The position numbers were made by a program, and so were the translations under genes. Under the pieces are notes generated by a model. That model did no database searches and was not told the DNA's origin. It saw only the letters and a program-made list of their open reading frames with translations. A stretch of 64,000 bases of DNA, taken from the NCBI GenBank assembly GCA_017480225.1, contig JAFVBB010000007.1, positions 1 through 64,000 on the forward strand, in the 5' to 3' direction. Shown here one piece after another: positions 1 to 9,663 of the stretch. Source of the stretch: Bacteroidales bacterium (lineage in GTDB: Bacteria > Bacteroidota > Bacteroidia > Bacteroidales > P3). The first letter of the stretch is position 1; every line of letters begins with the position of its first letter.

Positions 1-774
1 GACGGAGGCTCCATAGTAGGCCAACTCGATGGCTTCGTCGTAGGGTATTTCGCTGATTTTTACCGTGTCGGGGAAGAACTTGGGGTCGGCGTTGAGGAAG
101 CCCGGCACATCTTTCCAGATGGTTACGCTCTCGGCCCCCAGGCCATAGGCGAGGATGGCGGCCGAATAGTCGGAGCCTTCGCGTCCGAGGGTGGTGGTTT
201 TCATGTCCGATGTGGCACCGATGAACCCTTGTGTGATTGCCACCCGATGGCCCGAGGCCAGGTCGGCGAAGCGGTTGCATTCGCCGCAGGTGGCTTCCCA
301 GTCCACACGCCCTTCGCGGAAGTGGTTGTCGGTGACGACGACCTGCCGCGCGTCAATCCACCGCGTGCTTATGCCGATGTGGTTCAGGTAGTGCGCAATG
401 ATTGTGGTCGACAGCAGCTCGCCGTAGCCCACCACCTGGTCGTAGTTGTAGTTGTAGCTCCCGGCCTCAGCGTCGAGCGAGGCCAGGGTGGCGTCGAGCT
501 GGCGCAGCATCGACCTCACCTTGCCCTCCAGCTCCTCGTCGCCGGGCATGAGGCCGTTGGCTATGCCCAGGTGGTACTCCTCCAGCCGCTGCCGCAGCCC
601 GGGCTCACCCTGCCCGCCGGGCACCATCTTCTCAAGCAGGTTGGTGGTCTTGCCCATGGCCGAGACCACCACCACCAGGGGCTCCGTGCCGGTGTGGCTT
701 TGCACAATTGAGGCCATGTTGCGCACCGCGTCGGCACTGTTCACCGACGCCCCTCCGAACTTGAACACCCTCAT
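1..774 (-). CDS. lysC: Aspartate kinase, N-terminal 258 residues (partial)
   Basis: Phosphorylates L-aspartate with ATP, the first step towards lysine, diaminopimelate, threonine and methionine. Only the first 258 codons lie in the window; the gene continues beyond the left edge. The amino-acid-kinase start motif KFGGASV is at residues 5-11. The aspartokinase signature TTLGREGSD lies near residue 190, followed by a segment typical of the catalytic core ([14 protein letters not shown]). The ATG at 774-772 overlaps the smpB stop in an ATGA, so translation is probably coupled. The C-terminal ACT domains are not visible, so a fused homoserine dehydrogenase cannot be excluded, although this N-terminus looks like the monofunctional Bacteroidota enzyme. 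Confidence 0.93.
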   Translation of the reverse strand, partial: MRVFKFGGASVNSADAVRNMASIVQSHTGTEPLVVVVSAMGKTTNLLEKMVPGGQGEPGLRQRLEEYHLGIANGLMPGDEELEGKVRSMLRQLDATLASLDAEAGSYNYNYDQVVGYGELLSTTIIAHYLNHIGISTRWIDARQVVVTDNHFREGRVDWEATCGECNRFADLASGHRVAITQGFIGATSDMKTTTLGREGSDYSAAILAYGLGAESVTIWKDVPGFLNADPKFFPDTVKISEIPYDEAIELAYYGASV

Positions 775-1223
775 GACAACTCCCTTTCCATGTCGCGCCG
801 CGAGTCCTTGGCCTTGAGGGTCTCGCGCTTGTCGTAGTGGTGCTTGCCCTTGGCCAGGGCAATGGTGAGCTTGGCCAGCCCTTGCGGGTTGACGTAGAGC
901 AACACCGGCACAATCGTGAAGCCGCGCTCCTTGATTTTGTTCTGCAGCTTGCGCAGCTCGCGCCTGTTCAGCAGCAGCTTGCGGTCGCGCTTGGCCTGGT
1001 GGCCCCAGTACGAGCCAAACTTGTACTCCGATATGTGCATATCCCTAACGAACAACTCGTTGCCCACGAATGTGCACCATGCGTCGCCCAAGTTGGCCTT
1101 GCCTTCGCGGATGCTCTTTATCTCGCTGCCCATAAGCACCAGCCCCGCCGTGTACTCGTCGAGTAGGAAGTACTCGTAGGCTGCGCGCTTGTTTTTTATC
1201 TCAATGATGTTCTTCTCCTGCAT
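771..1223 (-). CDS. smpB: SsrA-binding protein SmpB
   Basis: Binds tmRNA and brings it to stalled ribosomes for trans-translation. The 150-residue protein has the usual SmpB order: an N-terminal start ([18 protein letters not shown]), the beta-barrel core with [14 protein letters not shown], then the lysine/arginine-rich tail after [14 protein letters not shown] chose the ATG at 1223 because it matches the family start and is preceded by GGAAGT; an upstream in-frame ATG at 1289 would add 22 unconserved residues. It overlaps aspartokinase by 4 bases. The tmRNA gene itself is not in the window. Confidence 0.96.
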   Translation of the reverse strand: MQEKNIIEIKNKRAAYEYFLLDEYTAGLVLMGSEIKSIREGKANLGDAWCTFVGNELFVRDMHISEYKFGSYWGHQAKRDRKLLLNRRELRKLQNKIKERGFTIVPVLLYVNPQGLAKLTIALAKGKHHYDKRETLKAKDSRRDMERELS

Positions 1224-1404
1224 ACTTCCGTTGAACGCGCCGCGCCCGAAAATATTGCCGCCACCCCTGCCTAAATGTTTCGTCTGCAATCTTTGTGGCC
1301 GTGTTTCGGCTCATTGTATTGGGCTGATAAATAGCATGTTGTGGTAATTGTGTTTTGTATTGTATTGAAAATCAGTCTAAAGGAGTGTTAGGTCAATATC
1401 AAGG

Positions 1405-1507
1405 CCGTCTGTTCTTCGATTGTTCTCCGATTGTTCTTCGATTGTTCTTCGATTTTGTATCGGAGAACAATCGAAGAACAATCGGAGAACAATCGAAAAA
1501 CAGGCGG
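1405..1507 (+). repeat. 103-bp hairpin element, copy 1
   Basis: First of seven members of one repeat family. The 49-nt left arm (1405-1453) starts CCGTCTG and continues as four 11-nt units of form TGTTCTYCGAT. A 5-nt loop (TTTGT) and a 49-nt right arm follow. The right arm differs at a few sites: CCGCCTG at its outer end, TTTTTCGAT in the first unit and CCGAT in the innermost unit. A leader ending in TCAATATCAAGG lies on its left. The copy sits in the 420-bp gap between the 3' end of aroB and the start of smpB; I see no other gene or RNA in that gap. Open frames through it are by-products of the 11-nt period. Confidence 0.95.
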
Positions 1508-1643
1508 CTTCGACACGCGGCAGAGGCGTGGCGCGCCGCGTCCGCATTATCCTTGTATTGCCCGGCAGAAGGGAGAAGACGGCTGTTGCCGCGAAGCCGT
1601 TTGCGTATCGGTGGGCAGGGTGGGGTGTGTTGTTGTGTGGCTG

Positions 1644-2708
1644 CTAATTCAGCGGAGTCGGCTTGCTTGCGTTGAGCATGGCGTCGCGCACCTCGTTGTC
1701 GTCAACGTTCACGTCAATCATTGCCTCTCCTATGCCTCGCAGCAGCACGCACCGTAGTGAGCCGTCGTGGTTCTTTTTGTCGTGATGCATCAGCGGCAGC
1801 ATGGCCTCGATGTCGCGAAGCGAGTGCCGCGGTAGCTCCATCTTGCCGCCAACCCACTGCAAGTATGTGTTGTACACGTCGACAGGCAGCCCGCACTTGC
1901 GCACCGAGAGGTACATCGCAACCAGCATCCCTGCCCCCACGGCCAGTCCGTGCTCCAGGCCATGGTGAAGCTCGATGGCGTGGCCGAAGGTGTGGCCGAG
2001 GTTCAGAATGTGGCGCACGTCCGTGTCGTGGGGGTCGGCGGCCACGATGCGCCTTTTCAGCCTGGCCACCTCGACAATCTCGCCGTGCCCTGGCGTGCCG
2101 CAGCGTAGCAGACGGTCGTAGAGGCCGGGGTCGCACACAGCCGCCGTCTTCACCATCTCCATCTCGCCGCAGGCCAGCTGCCGGGCGTCGAGCGAGGCGC
2201 AGAAGGCCGACTCGATGACTGTGGCCACCGGCGGATAGAAGTGGCCTACGCTGTTCTTCACTCCGCCGAAGTCGATAGCCGTCTTGCCGCCGATGGCTGC
2301 GTCGGTCATTGCAAGCAACGTGCTTGGAACCAGCAGGTGGCGGATGCCGCGCATATAGCCTGCCGCCACGAACCCGCCCAGGTCGCACACCGCGCCGCCG
2401 CCCAGGCACACCAACGCATGGCTGCGGTCGGCGCCCCCTTCTATCAACGTCTGCCACACCTGTGCCGCCACCTCGAGACTTTTGCACTCCTCGCCCGTGG
2501 GCACCTCGATGAATTCGGCACTTTCCAGTGCGTCGACGCCGGCCACCAGCTGCGGCAGGCAATGGTTGAAGCTGTTCTCGTCCACGAGAATGGTGTAGCG
2601 CGTGCCTCTCCACTCGTCGCCGCGAAGCTCGCGTGCCAGCGAGGCAAGGCCTCCGGTAAGTAGTTTGCCCTGTTTCATAACGCCCCAGCCAACGGGCATC
2701 GTCCCCAT
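1644..2708 (-). CDS. aroB: 3-dehydroquinate synthase AroB
   Basis: Converts DAHP to 3-dehydroquinate, the second step of the shikimate pathway, using NAD and a divalent metal. The 354-residue protein has the NAD-binding GGGAVCDLGGF (residues 103-113), the core segment DAAIGGKTAID (136-146), and metal ligands expected at E184, H239 (NLGHTFGHAIE) and H253. Length is normal for the family. Alternative starts are the ATGs at codons 4 and 11; none has a strong ribosome-binding site, so the true start is uncertain by up to 10 codons. It is divergent from rlhA, with 54 bp between the starts. Confidence 0.95.
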   Translation of the reverse strand: MGTMPVGWGVMKQGKLLTGGLASLARELRGDEWRGTRYTILVDENSFNHCLPQLVAGVDALESAEFIEVPTGEECKSLEVAAQVWQTLIEGGADRSHALVCLGGGAVCDLGGFVAAGYMRGIRHLLVPSTLLAMTDAAIGGKTAIDFGGVKNSVGHFYPPVATVIESAFCASLDARQLACGEMEMVKTAAVCDPGLYDRLLRCGTPGHGEIVEVARLKRRIVAADPHDTDVRHILNLGHTFGHAIELHHGLEHGLAVGAGMLVAMYLSVRKCGLPVDVYNTYLQWVGGKMELPRHSLRDIEAMLPLMHHDKKNHDGSLRCVLLRGIGEAMIDVNVDDNEVRDAMLNASKPTPLN

Positions 2709-2762
2709 TTTATTGCCTTTCCGCGCAATATTCAGTCTTTTGGCGCCGTTCTTGATTATGGT

Positions 2763-4580
2763 ATGAAACTCGAATTACTATCTCCGGCCAAGAACCTTGA
2801 CTTCGGCAAGGAGGCAATAAACCATGGGGCCGACGCTGTCTACATCGGTGCCCCGGCCTTCGGCGCGCGGGCTGCGGCCACCAACAGCATTGCCGACATA
2901 GAGGCTCTTGTCAGGTATGCTCATCTGTTTGGTTCCAAGGTTTTTGCTACTGTCAATACGATACTCTTCGACGACGAGGTTGAGCCCGCCGTGACCATGA
3001 TTCGCAGGCTGTGCGACGCGGGCGTGGATGCGCTGATTGTGCAGGATATGGGTCTGCTCGAGTGCGATCTGCCGCCGGTGGAGCTGCACGCCAGCACCCA
3101 GTGCCACAACAGCGATGCCTCCAGGGTGGCCTTCCTCGGCAAGGCTGGCTTCCGGCGCGTGATATTGGCGCGTGAGACCTCGCTTGAGCAGATGCGCGCC
3201 ATCAGGCGGGCCACTGCCGTTGACCTTGAGGCATTCGTGCACGGCGCGCTGTGTGTGAGCTACAGCGGACAGTGTTACATGAGCCAGTACCTTGCCGGAC
3301 GCAGCGGCAACCGCGGATGCTGCTCGCAGCCTTGCCGCAGTTCGTACGACCTGCTGGGTGAGGGTGGCCGGGTATTGCTAAAGAACCGCCACCTGCTGTC
3401 GCTCAAGGATTTCAACGCTTCGGCGCACCTTGCCGCCATGGCCGGGGCTGGAATAAGTTCGTTCAAGATAGAGGGCAGGCTGAAGGACCTGGCCTATGTG
3501 AAGAACATCACGGCGCATTACCGCCGTCTGCTCGACGGTCTCATGGGCGACGACTACAGCCGGGCGTCGAGCGGACGCTGCACTTTCTTCTTCACCCCCG
3601 ACCAGGAGCGCACCTTCAACAGGGGCTACACCGACTATTTCCTGCGTGGACGGCAGCCGATGGCCTCGCTCGCCACCCAAAAGTCGATAGGCAAGCCCAT
3701 AGGAAGCGTCGTTGCCGTGGGTAGGGGCACCGTGACGGTTGGCGGCGACGAGCCGCTGGCTGCTGGCGACGGGCTTTGCTTCTTCGATGGCGACGGCTCG
3801 CTGCGGGGCTTTTCGGTCAACGAGGTGCACGGACGCGTCGTCACGCCAAACGCCATGCCGTCAATCAGGCAGGGCACCCCCCTGTGGCGCAACAACGACA
3901 GGTGTTTCGAGCGCCAGCTTGAGGGGCGTTCCGCCGAAAGGCGCGTCGCCGTCAACCTTCTGTTCAGTCGTGTGGAGGGCGGCTTTGCTCTGGAGATGAC
4001 CGACGAGGACGGCGTCCGTGCCGAGTGCCGCGTCGAGGCTGCACCGACGCAGGCCGAGAACCCGGAGCGGGCGTCGGCCATGGTGGTGAAGCAGCTGTCG
4101 AAGCTTGGAGGCACTCCCTTCGCCGCCCGCTCGGTGGTCGACGCCACAGGGGGGCACTTCTTCCTGCCAGTGTCGACGCTCAACGAGCTTCGCAGGCGGG
4201 CTGCGGACGAGCTGGCACGCCTGCGTGTGGAGCATTTCCGCCCTGCGCCCGCACCGCTTGAGCCGCAGCAGGCAGTCTACCCCGATGTCGACTACCGCGC
4301 CAACGTGGTGAACGCGCTGGCCGAGCGCTTCTATCGCCGCCATGGCGCTGCGGTGACCGAGCGTGGTGTGGAGCAGACCGCCAGCTACGACGGCAAGGCT
4401 CTCATGACCACAAAGTACTGCCTGCGCTACGAGCTTGGCTGCTGCCTGCGTGGCAAGTGCCATTTCCAGCCCGATGTCGACATTGCCCCAAGTGAGAGCC
4501 TCATGCTCCGCAACAACGGGCGCCTCTTCCGGCTCGACTTCGACTGCAGCCAGTGCATCATGCGCGTGCTGCCGGGCTGA
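2763..4580 (+). CDS. rlhA: RlhA-type U32 family protein, 23S rRNA cytidine hydroxylase
   Basis: Member of the U32 'peptidase' family whose E. coli relative RlhA makes 5-hydroxycytidine at 23S rRNA C2501. The 605-residue protein matches the RlhA layout: GADAVYIGAPAFGAR near the start, the segment VDALIVQDMGLLE, FVHGALCVSYSGQC, the cysteine cluster NRGCCSQPCR, then FKIEGRLKDLAYVKNIT. The C-terminal half resembles the collagenase-like extension and ends in a second cysteine group (GCCLRGKC and DCSQCIMRV), expected to help hold an iron-sulfur cluster. Family membership is very clear. The exact rRNA target is inferred from E. coli and not shown by the sequence. Confidence 0.9.
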   Translation: MKLELLSPAKNLDFGKEAINHGADAVYIGAPAFGARAAATNSIADIEALVRYAHLFGSKVFATVNTILFDDEVEPAVTMIRRLCDAGVDALIVQDMGLLECDLPPVELHASTQCHNSDASRVAFLGKAGFRRVILARETSLEQMRAIRRATAVDLEAFVHGALCVSYSGQCYMSQYLAGRSGNRGCCSQPCRSSYDLLGEGGRVLLKNRHLLSLKDFNASAHLAAMAGAGISSFKIEGRLKDLAYVKNITAHYRRLLDGLMGDDYSRASSGRCTFFFTPDQERTFNRGYTDYFLRGRQPMASLATQKSIGKPIGSVVAVGRGTVTVGGDEPLAAGDGLCFFDGDGSLRGFSVNEVHGRVVTPNAMPSIRQGTPLWRNNDRCFERQLEGRSAERRVAVNLLFSRVEGGFALEMTDEDGVRAECRVEAAPTQAENPERASAMVVKQLSKLGGTPFAARSVVDATGGHFFLPVSTLNELRRRAADELARLRVEHFRPAPAPLEPQQAVYPDVDYRANVVNALAERFYRRHGAAVTERGVEQTASYDGKALMTTKYCLRYELGCCLRGKCHFQPDVDIAPSESLMLRNNGRLFRLDFDCSQCIMRVLPG

Positions 4581-4699
4581 CCCCCTTCCCCTTACTCCTT
4601 TCAATGGCCGTAGCGCATACGGCCTGCCTTGTTGTGCCGCGCGCTGCGTGTAGAGTCGTTGTCGGCACTGCCGTGCTGCCTGTCGTGACAGAGCCTGCG

Positions 4700-4802
4700 C
4701 TGTCTGTTTTTCGATTGTTCTCCGATTGTTCTTCGATTGTTCTCCGATACAAAATCGAAGAACAATCGAAGAACAATCGGAGAACAATCGAAGAACAGAC
4801 GG
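4700..4802 (-). repeat. 103-bp hairpin element, copy 2
   Basis: Same design as copy 1 in the opposite orientation: the invariant arm is on the right (4754-4802, ending AACAGACGG), with the leader TGTTGACACGGAGTCAATGC beyond it. The left arm carries the TTTTTCGAT variant also seen in copies 1 and 3. The loop is ACAAA, the reverse complement of the copy 1 loop. It lies in the 470-bp gap between rlhA and the DUF6266-like gene. The rest of the gap is AT-rich, with a run of T near 4950, and holds no recognisable gene. Confidence 0.95.
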
Positions 4803-5050
4803 TGTTGACACGGAGTCAATGCGGCGTGCGGAGTTTGGCCGTGGAAAATTATTTTTGCCGTTTTCTGTCCCAATTCCGTTTTCTCCAAGTCGCTGTTTTG
4901 CAGTATCTGCTGTCTTCTATCTTCTTCTATTGTTCTTCTCTGCCTCTTCATTTTTTTTTTTGAATATGCGCAATATTTTCGTCACTGTGTCGTTTGCCAT
5001 TCGTGGCATTGGTTGCCGAAATATTCATCACGAAAAAACAGATTGACGAT

Positions 5051-5869
5051 ATGGCAGTGTTGAGCCAAAGTGCATTCGGGCAGTTCAGCGGCAGGGTTGG
5101 GACCGCCGTTGGCTATATGTGGAAGGGGAAGGCCTGTGTGAGGGTCTACCGCAAGGAGATAAACTATCCCAACACGCCGCACCAGCAGCGCCAGCGCGAC
5201 TGGTTTGTGGGAATGGTGCGTTTCGCCTCGAAGGCCACGGCGGCCTTGCGGCTGGGGTTGCGGCAGCGGGCAAGCGAGGCCGGCATGACTGAGGGCAACT
5301 GGTTCGTGAAGCAGAACAAACGCTGGTTTGGTGGTGGCGACACTCAAGGTGAGGTTGATTACCAGCGGCTTGTGCTTGCCAGCGGCCCGGCTGCCGATGT
5401 CTATTTCAAGACTCCCCGCTTCGAGGAGAACGAGACGGTGGTGGTGGAGTTCGAGAAGAACAGCCTGTCGCTACATGCGTCGGGTGCGGACAAGGTCTAT
5501 CTCTACGTCTATGCCCCTGGGCTGGGGCAGGGGATGCTCACCGCCCCAGCCGAGCGCCGCAGCAAGAGGCTGGCCGTGAGACTGCCCGAGGAGTGGGCAG
5601 GGCAGGAGGTGCACCTTTATGGCTTTGTTGTTGACCGGGAGGGGCGCTCATCCGACTCGACCTATATCGGTGTTGGGCGCGTCAATCACTATGAGGAACG
5701 TGGCCGCTATTTTCCTGTAAACAAGGGTTGGAAGGACTTTGTTGACATGGCCAGCGGTGTGTCGTCGAATGAGGACGTTACGGCAGACACTGCCTCGCAC
5801 CAACCCTCGCATGACGCTGCCGCGGCTCCCGCCAGGCACGACCTTTTCGCCGACATGCCGCCCGATTGA
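5051..5869 (+). CDS. DUF6266-like protein of unknown function
   Basis: A 272-residue protein without a signal peptide. The N-terminus (SQSAFGQFSGRVGTAVGYMW, then KGKACVRVYRKEI) resembles the Bacteroidota family DUF6266, in which a glycine-rich G-x-FSG-x-VG-x-VG stretch is followed by a WKG motif. The middle of the protein looks like beta-rich repeats, and the last 35 residues are Ala/Asp/His-rich and probably disordered. I chose the ATG at 5051; the upstream in-frame ATG at 4994 would add 19 residues before the conserved start. No function is known for the family, and the isolated position gives no clue. Confidence 0.65.
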   Translation: MAVLSQSAFGQFSGRVGTAVGYMWKGKACVRVYRKEINYPNTPHQQRQRDWFVGMVRFASKATAALRLGLRQRASEAGMTEGNWFVKQNKRWFGGGDTQGEVDYQRLVLASGPAADVYFKTPRFEENETVVVEFEKNSLSLHASGADKVYLYVYAPGLGQGMLTAPAERRSKRLAVRLPEEWAGQEVHLYGFVVDREGRSSDSTYIGVGRVNHYEERGRYFPVNKGWKDFVDMASGVSSNEDVTADTASHQPSHDAAAAPARHDLFADMPPD

Positions 5870-5964
5870 GCCGTTGGCCGTGTGACCGGTTGATGCCGGC
5901 CACGACCGGTGATGTGCTGACGGGCTTTGTGTGGTGGCAGCGTGGGCTGTCGCCGAAGAAATAT

Positions 5965-5995
5965 TTTGCCATGCGGCCGAATTAGTGTAACTTTG
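5965..5995 (+). promoter_or_regulatory. Bacteroides-type promoter for kal
   Basis: TTTG at 5965-5968 and TAACTTTG at 5988-5995 are separated by 19 bases, matching the Bacteroides -33/-7 consensus (TTTG, then TAnnTTTG). Transcription would begin about 100 bases before the kal ATG at 6097. Confidence 0.7.
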
Positions 5996-6096
5996 CTTTT
6001 GGAAAATGTGGCCCACTTGGAATGGCTATGGCTCTGCAATGAGTGTTAATACAGCGAGATAGCGCAATTATTCATCAAAAAATAAACATAGAGATT

Positions 6097-6486
6097 ATGG
6101 CAGTAAAATCAATGCTCCGCGTCCGTATGAGCGCCAAGGACGCACATTATGGCGGCAATCTTGTAGACGGTGCGCACATGCTTCACCTCTTTGGTGATGT
6201 GGCCACCGAGCTTCTCATCATTCAGGATGGCGACGAGGGCCTGTTCTGCGCCTACGACATGGTGGAGTTCAAGGCACCGGTCTACGCTGGTGACTACATC
6301 GAGGCCTATGGCGAGATTACCCACGTTGGCAACACCAGTCGCAAGATGAGTTTCGAGGCCTACAAGGTCATCAAGACGCGCCCCGACATCAGTGCGTCGG
6401 CAGCCGATGTGCTGGAGGAGAAGGTGCTTGTGTGCCGTGCCAGCGGCACTTGCGTCACCCCGAAGGAGTGCCAGCGAAATAAGTAA
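6097..6486 (+). CDS. kal: 3-aminobutyryl-CoA ammonia-lyase (hotdog fold)
   Basis: Expected to remove ammonia from L-3-aminobutyryl-CoA to give crotonyl-CoA, a late step of lysine fermentation to butyrate and acetate. The 129-residue hotdog protein has the family's opening ([19 protein letters not shown]) and the segment [19 protein letters not shown] chose the ATG at 6097 because the conserved sequence starts there; the longer frame from 6043 adds 18 unlikely residues. It has its own promoter and terminator, so it is a single-gene unit. The other lysine-fermentation genes (kamA, kamDE, kdd, kce) are not beside it; only a CoA-transferase alpha subunit appears, 16 kb away. Confidence 0.85.
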   Translation: MAVKSMLRVRMSAKDAHYGGNLVDGAHMLHLFGDVATELLIIQDGDEGLFCAYDMVEFKAPVYAGDYIEAYGEITHVGNTSRKMSFEAYKVIKTRPDISASAADVLEEKVLVCRASGTCVTPKECQRNK

Positions 6487-6504
6487 ACCTTGTTACAGAA
6501 AGCA

Positions 6505-6535
6505 CGAGGGGCGGCGCCTGCGGCGCCGCCCCTCG
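6505..6535. terminator. Bidirectional hairpin between kal and metG
   Basis: A 14-bp GC-rich stem (CGAGGGGCGGCGCC and its complement) with a 3-nt loop lies between the convergent stops of kal (6486) and metG (6543). The T tracts on either side are short. Confidence 0.75.
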
Positions 6536-6542
6536 TTGTGTT

Positions 6543-8609
6543 TCAGCCCACACTGCAGCCTGGTGCCACCAGGTCGCTTGGTTGCAGCAGCACGAGCCGT
6601 CCGTCCTTGTCCTCCGCGCTGAGTATCATCCCCTGGCTTTCCACGCCTTTCAGTTTGCGGGGCGGGAAGTTGGCAATGAAGCACACCTGCCTGCCCACCA
6701 GGGCTGCGGGGTCGGGGTAGTATTTTGCTATGCCGCTCACAATGGTGCGCTTGCCCATGCCGTCGTTGATGAGGAAGCGCAGGAGTTTGTCGGCTTTAGG
6801 CACTTTGGCGCACTCCTCGATGGTGCCTACGCGGATGTCCATGCGCCCGAAGTCGTCGATGGTGACGCTGGGCTTGACCTCCGCAGGCCTCCACGCGGCC
6901 TGCTCGTTCTGTTCCTTGGTGCGTGCCAGCCTGTCAACCTGCGCCTGTATGGCCGTGTCTTCAATCTTTTCGAACAGCAGTTCGGGGGTCGATGTGGTGT
7001 GCCCCTCGCGCAGAAGAGCCACGCTGCCTGCGTCGGTCCAACGTAGCGGCATCCCTTCCATGCACAGCATACGGCGCATTTTGGTGGCGGTGAATGGCAG
7101 GAACGGTTCGCAGAGTATTGCCAGGTTGGCACAAATCTGCAGAGAAAGGTTCATCACTGTGGCCGTGCGTGCGGGGTCGTTTTTGATGAGCTTCCACGGC
7201 TCGGTGTCGGTGAGGTACTTGTTGCCGAGGCGGGCCAGGTTCATCATTTCGCTCAGTGCCTCGCGGAAGCGGTAGGTCTCAATGGAGCGGCCAATGCGCT
7301 CCGGGTAGGTGGCAATCTCCTGCGCCAGCTCTTTCTCTTCACCGCCCATGTCGCCGATGGCAGGCACGGCACCGCCGTAGAACTTTTGCGTCAACACCAG
7401 TGTTCGGTTGACGAAGTTGCCGAGGATGGCCACCAGCTCGCTGTTGTTCTTCAGTTGGAAGTCCTTCCAGGTGAAGTCGTTGTCTTTGGTTTCGGGGGTG
7501 TTGGAGCACAGTGTGTAACGCAACACATCCTGCTTGCCGGGGAAGTCGGCAAGGTATTCGTGCGCCCAGACTGCCCAGTTGCGCGAGGTGCTGATCTTGT
7601 CGCCCTCGAGGTTGAGGAACTCGTTGGCGGGCACATTGGCGGGCAGTATGTAGCTGCCGTCGGCGTGGAGCATCGACGGGAAGATGATGCAGTGGAAGAC
7701 GATATTGTCCTTTCCGATGAAATGCACCAGCTTGGTGTCGTCGGCTTTCCACCAGCGCTCCCAGTCGTCGCCTTTGAGTTGCTTGGTGAAACTGATGTAG
7801 CCAATCGGAGCGTCGAACCACACGTATAGCACCTTGCCGTCGGCGCCCTCGACGGGAACCTTCACTCCCCATTCGAGGTCGCGTGTCACGGCGCGCGGCT
7901 GAAGCCCGGCGTCAATCCACGACTTGCATTGCCCGTAGACATTCACCTTCCAGTCGCCCTTGTGGCCTTCCAGTATCCACTGCCGCAGCCAGGGCTCGTC
8001 TTTGTCGAGCGGAAGGAACCAGTGTTTTGTGGTTTTAAGCACCGGTTTTGAGCCGCTGAGCGCGCTTTTCGGGTTGATAAGGTCGGTCGCAGCCAGCGAA
8101 GTGCCGCAAGCCTCGCATTGGTCGCCATAGGCGTGCTCGTTGCCGCAATGGGGGCATGTGCCGGTGATGTAGCGGTCGGCCAGGAACTGGCCCGCCTCTT
8201 CGTCGTAGTATTGCTCCGATTCTTTCTCGATGAATTTGCCTTCGTTGTACAGCTTCGAGAAGTACTCCGACGCTGTGCGGTGGTGCTCTTCGCAGCTGGT
8301 ACGGCTGTAGATGTCAAACGATATACCCAGGCCGGCGAAACTCTCCTTGATGATGCTGTGGTAGCGATCCACAATGTCCTGCGGGGTGACGCCCTCTTTG
8401 CGCGCCTTGATGGTGATGGGCACTCCATGCTCGTCACTGCCGCCGATGAAGATGACGTCCTCGCCTTGCGCCCGCAGGTAGCGCACGTACACGTCTGCTG
8501 GCACATACACACCGGCCAGGTGGCCAATGTGTACAGGTCCGTTGGCGTAGGGGAGGGCCGAGGTCACTGTGTAGCGCCTGTATTTGCTGTCTTTCTCTGT
8601 GTATGTCAT
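6543..8609 (-). CDS. metG: Methionyl-tRNA synthetase
   Basis: Charges tRNA-Met with methionine. The 688-residue class I enzyme has the HIGH signature at residues 27-30, a zinc-binding [18 protein letters not shown] knuckle in the connective domain, the KMSKS-loop equivalent KISTSRN near residue 340, and the anticodon-binding helical domain. From about residue 585 a C-terminal EMAPII-like tRNA-binding OB domain follows ([20 protein letters not shown]). Length is normal for the long dimeric form. Its ATG lies 4 bases after the stop of the upstream lipoprotein gene, so the two are probably co-transcribed. Confidence 0.97.
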   Translation of the reverse strand: MTYTEKDSKYRRYTVTSALPYANGPVHIGHLAGVYVPADVYVRYLRAQGEDVIFIGGSDEHGVPITIKARKEGVTPQDIVDRYHSIIKESFAGLGISFDIYSRTSCEEHHRTASEYFSKLYNEGKFIEKESEQYYDEEAGQFLADRYITGTCPHCGNEHAYGDQCEACGTSLAATDLINPKSALSGSKPVLKTTKHWFLPLDKDEPWLRQWILEGHKGDWKVNVYGQCKSWIDAGLQPRAVTRDLEWGVKVPVEGADGKVLYVWFDAPIGYISFTKQLKGDDWERWWKADDTKLVHFIGKDNIVFHCIIFPSMLHADGSYILPANVPANEFLNLEGDKISTSRNWAVWAHEYLADFPGKQDVLRYTLCSNTPETKDNDFTWKDFQLKNNSELVAILGNFVNRTLVLTQKFYGGAVPAIGDMGGEEKELAQEIATYPERIGRSIETYRFREALSEMMNLARLGNKYLTDTEPWKLIKNDPARTATVMNLSLQICANLAILCEPFLPFTATKMRRMLCMEGMPLRWTDAGSVALLREGHTTSTPELLFEKIEDTAIQAQVDRLARTKEQNEQAAWRPAEVKPSVTIDDFGRMDIRVGTIEECAKVPKADKLLRFLINDGMGKRTIVSGIAKYYPDPAALVGRQVCFIANFPPRKLKGVESQGMILSAEDKDGRLVLLQPSDLVAPGCSVG

Positions 8610-8613
8610 TGCG

Positions 8614-9654
8614 TTAGTCTTTGTAATGATATGTCACCGTCCCCTCTTCCTCGCTGAATGACGACACGGGGTAGCCGAGGTCGTCGTACTCATAGGTGAA
8701 GCTTGCCGACGAGGCAGGCAGCGGCATGGGGAACTCGAATGGGAAGTCGCCCATGAAAGTGGGCACGATGATGGCCACGCTCATGGCAGACCTGCTTGTT
8801 TCCGACCGTACATTGTTGGCACACAGGACGGCGGGTGAGAGTTTATAAAGCAGGCCATGAGTGGGATTGGTCTTGTCGTCGTAGGTGTAGTCGGCCGTGT
8901 CGTTCAGTGTGACGTTCAGCGCGAGCCTCGTGGAGTCGGGCATCATGTCGGCCAGTGCAGCGTAGTCGCCGAGCAGTTGGCCAAGGTCGATCAGGTTGCG
9001 CAAGGCACCCAGTGTGACGTGTGATTCAATGCCGACCTTCAGTACGCGACGCGCCACGTTCTCGCCGTGCCAGTCGAGCGTGGCTGCCATGTCCGCGCTT
9101 TGCACGTCGAGCATTGCCAACGCGTCCTCCAGGCCAGTGTCACCTGCCGGCCCCAGTTCGCCTGAGGCCATCTCCATGAGCCACGCCAGCGACTCTTTGT
9201 CAATGGTTGCGGTGGCTTTCGTAATGTGGCCTTTGTCGTCGCTGGTCACGTTCAGGTCGAGCATTTGCTCGCCGTAGGCAGCCAGGCTCACGCGGGCCAG
9301 CCCCGCAGCATTGTACTGCAACTCTGCGTCGCGACTGATGCCGTCGTCGGTCATCCTTACCTTCACCACGCGCGATTTGTCGTCGGTGACGAAAAAGTAG
9401 ACTTCGTCGTAGCCGCCGCACTGGTCGTCGGCCACGATGGCTTCCAGGTTGTCGCCGTCCCACATCCAGCGTTGCGTCACCCCGTCGCGACCGGCGGTGT
9501 AGTCAATGTGCCTTTCCGGGTGGTACACCCCGGCTGTGACGGAGGCTGTATGCCCTGGCCCCTCGGGGTTTTTGCCCTCAGTGCTGTTCTTGCTGCACGC
9601 GGTCAAAGCCAGCGCCGTGGCTGCGCAGCAGAGGATAAGGACTGTGCGTTTCAT
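8614..9654 (-). CDS. Lipoprotein of unknown function
   Basis: A 346-residue predicted lipoprotein with a signal peptide and lipobox LTAC (Cys20). The body contains strands of the type [23 protein letters not shown] (positions about 51-73) and, at the C-terminus, [19 protein letters not shown]. These resemble the YD-type beta strands of Bacteroidota lipoproteins such as the DUF4595 group, but I cannot assign a family with confidence. It is tightly linked to metG (4 bp) and follows the DUF5606 gene by 9 bp, so it sits inside a housekeeping operon. It is probably anchored in the cell envelope facing the periplasm. Confidence 0.7.
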   Translation of the reverse strand: MKRTVLILCCAATALALTACSKNSTEGKNPEGPGHTASVTAGVYHPERHIDYTAGRDGVTQRWMWDGDNLEAIVADDQCGGYDEVYFFVTDDKSRVVKVRMTDDGISRDAELQYNAAGLARVSLAAYGEQMLDLNVTSDDKGHITKATATIDKESLAWLMEMASGELGPAGDTGLEDALAMLDVQSADMAATLDWHGENVARRVLKVGIESHVTLGALRNLIDLGQLLGDYAALADMMPDSTRLALNVTLNDTADYTYDDKTNPTHGLLYKLSPAVLCANNVRSETSRSAMSVAIIVPTFMGDFPFEFPMPLPASSASFTYEYDDLGYPVSSFSEEEGTVTYHYKD

Positions 9655-9663
9655 CGTGTCGCC

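Noticed and set aside
4726-5046. Short open frames through the hairpins (peptides of the type FDCSSIVLRF and NNRRTIEEQ, repeated at all seven loci)
   Set aside because: They come from an 11-nt repeat without stop codons, read in several frames and on both strands. There are no consistent starts, and frames differ between copies, so they are not genes.
6043-6096. Upstream start for kal
   Set aside because: The added 18 residues are absent from the family, and the conserved sequence begins at the ATG at 6097, 102 bases after the promoter -7 box.
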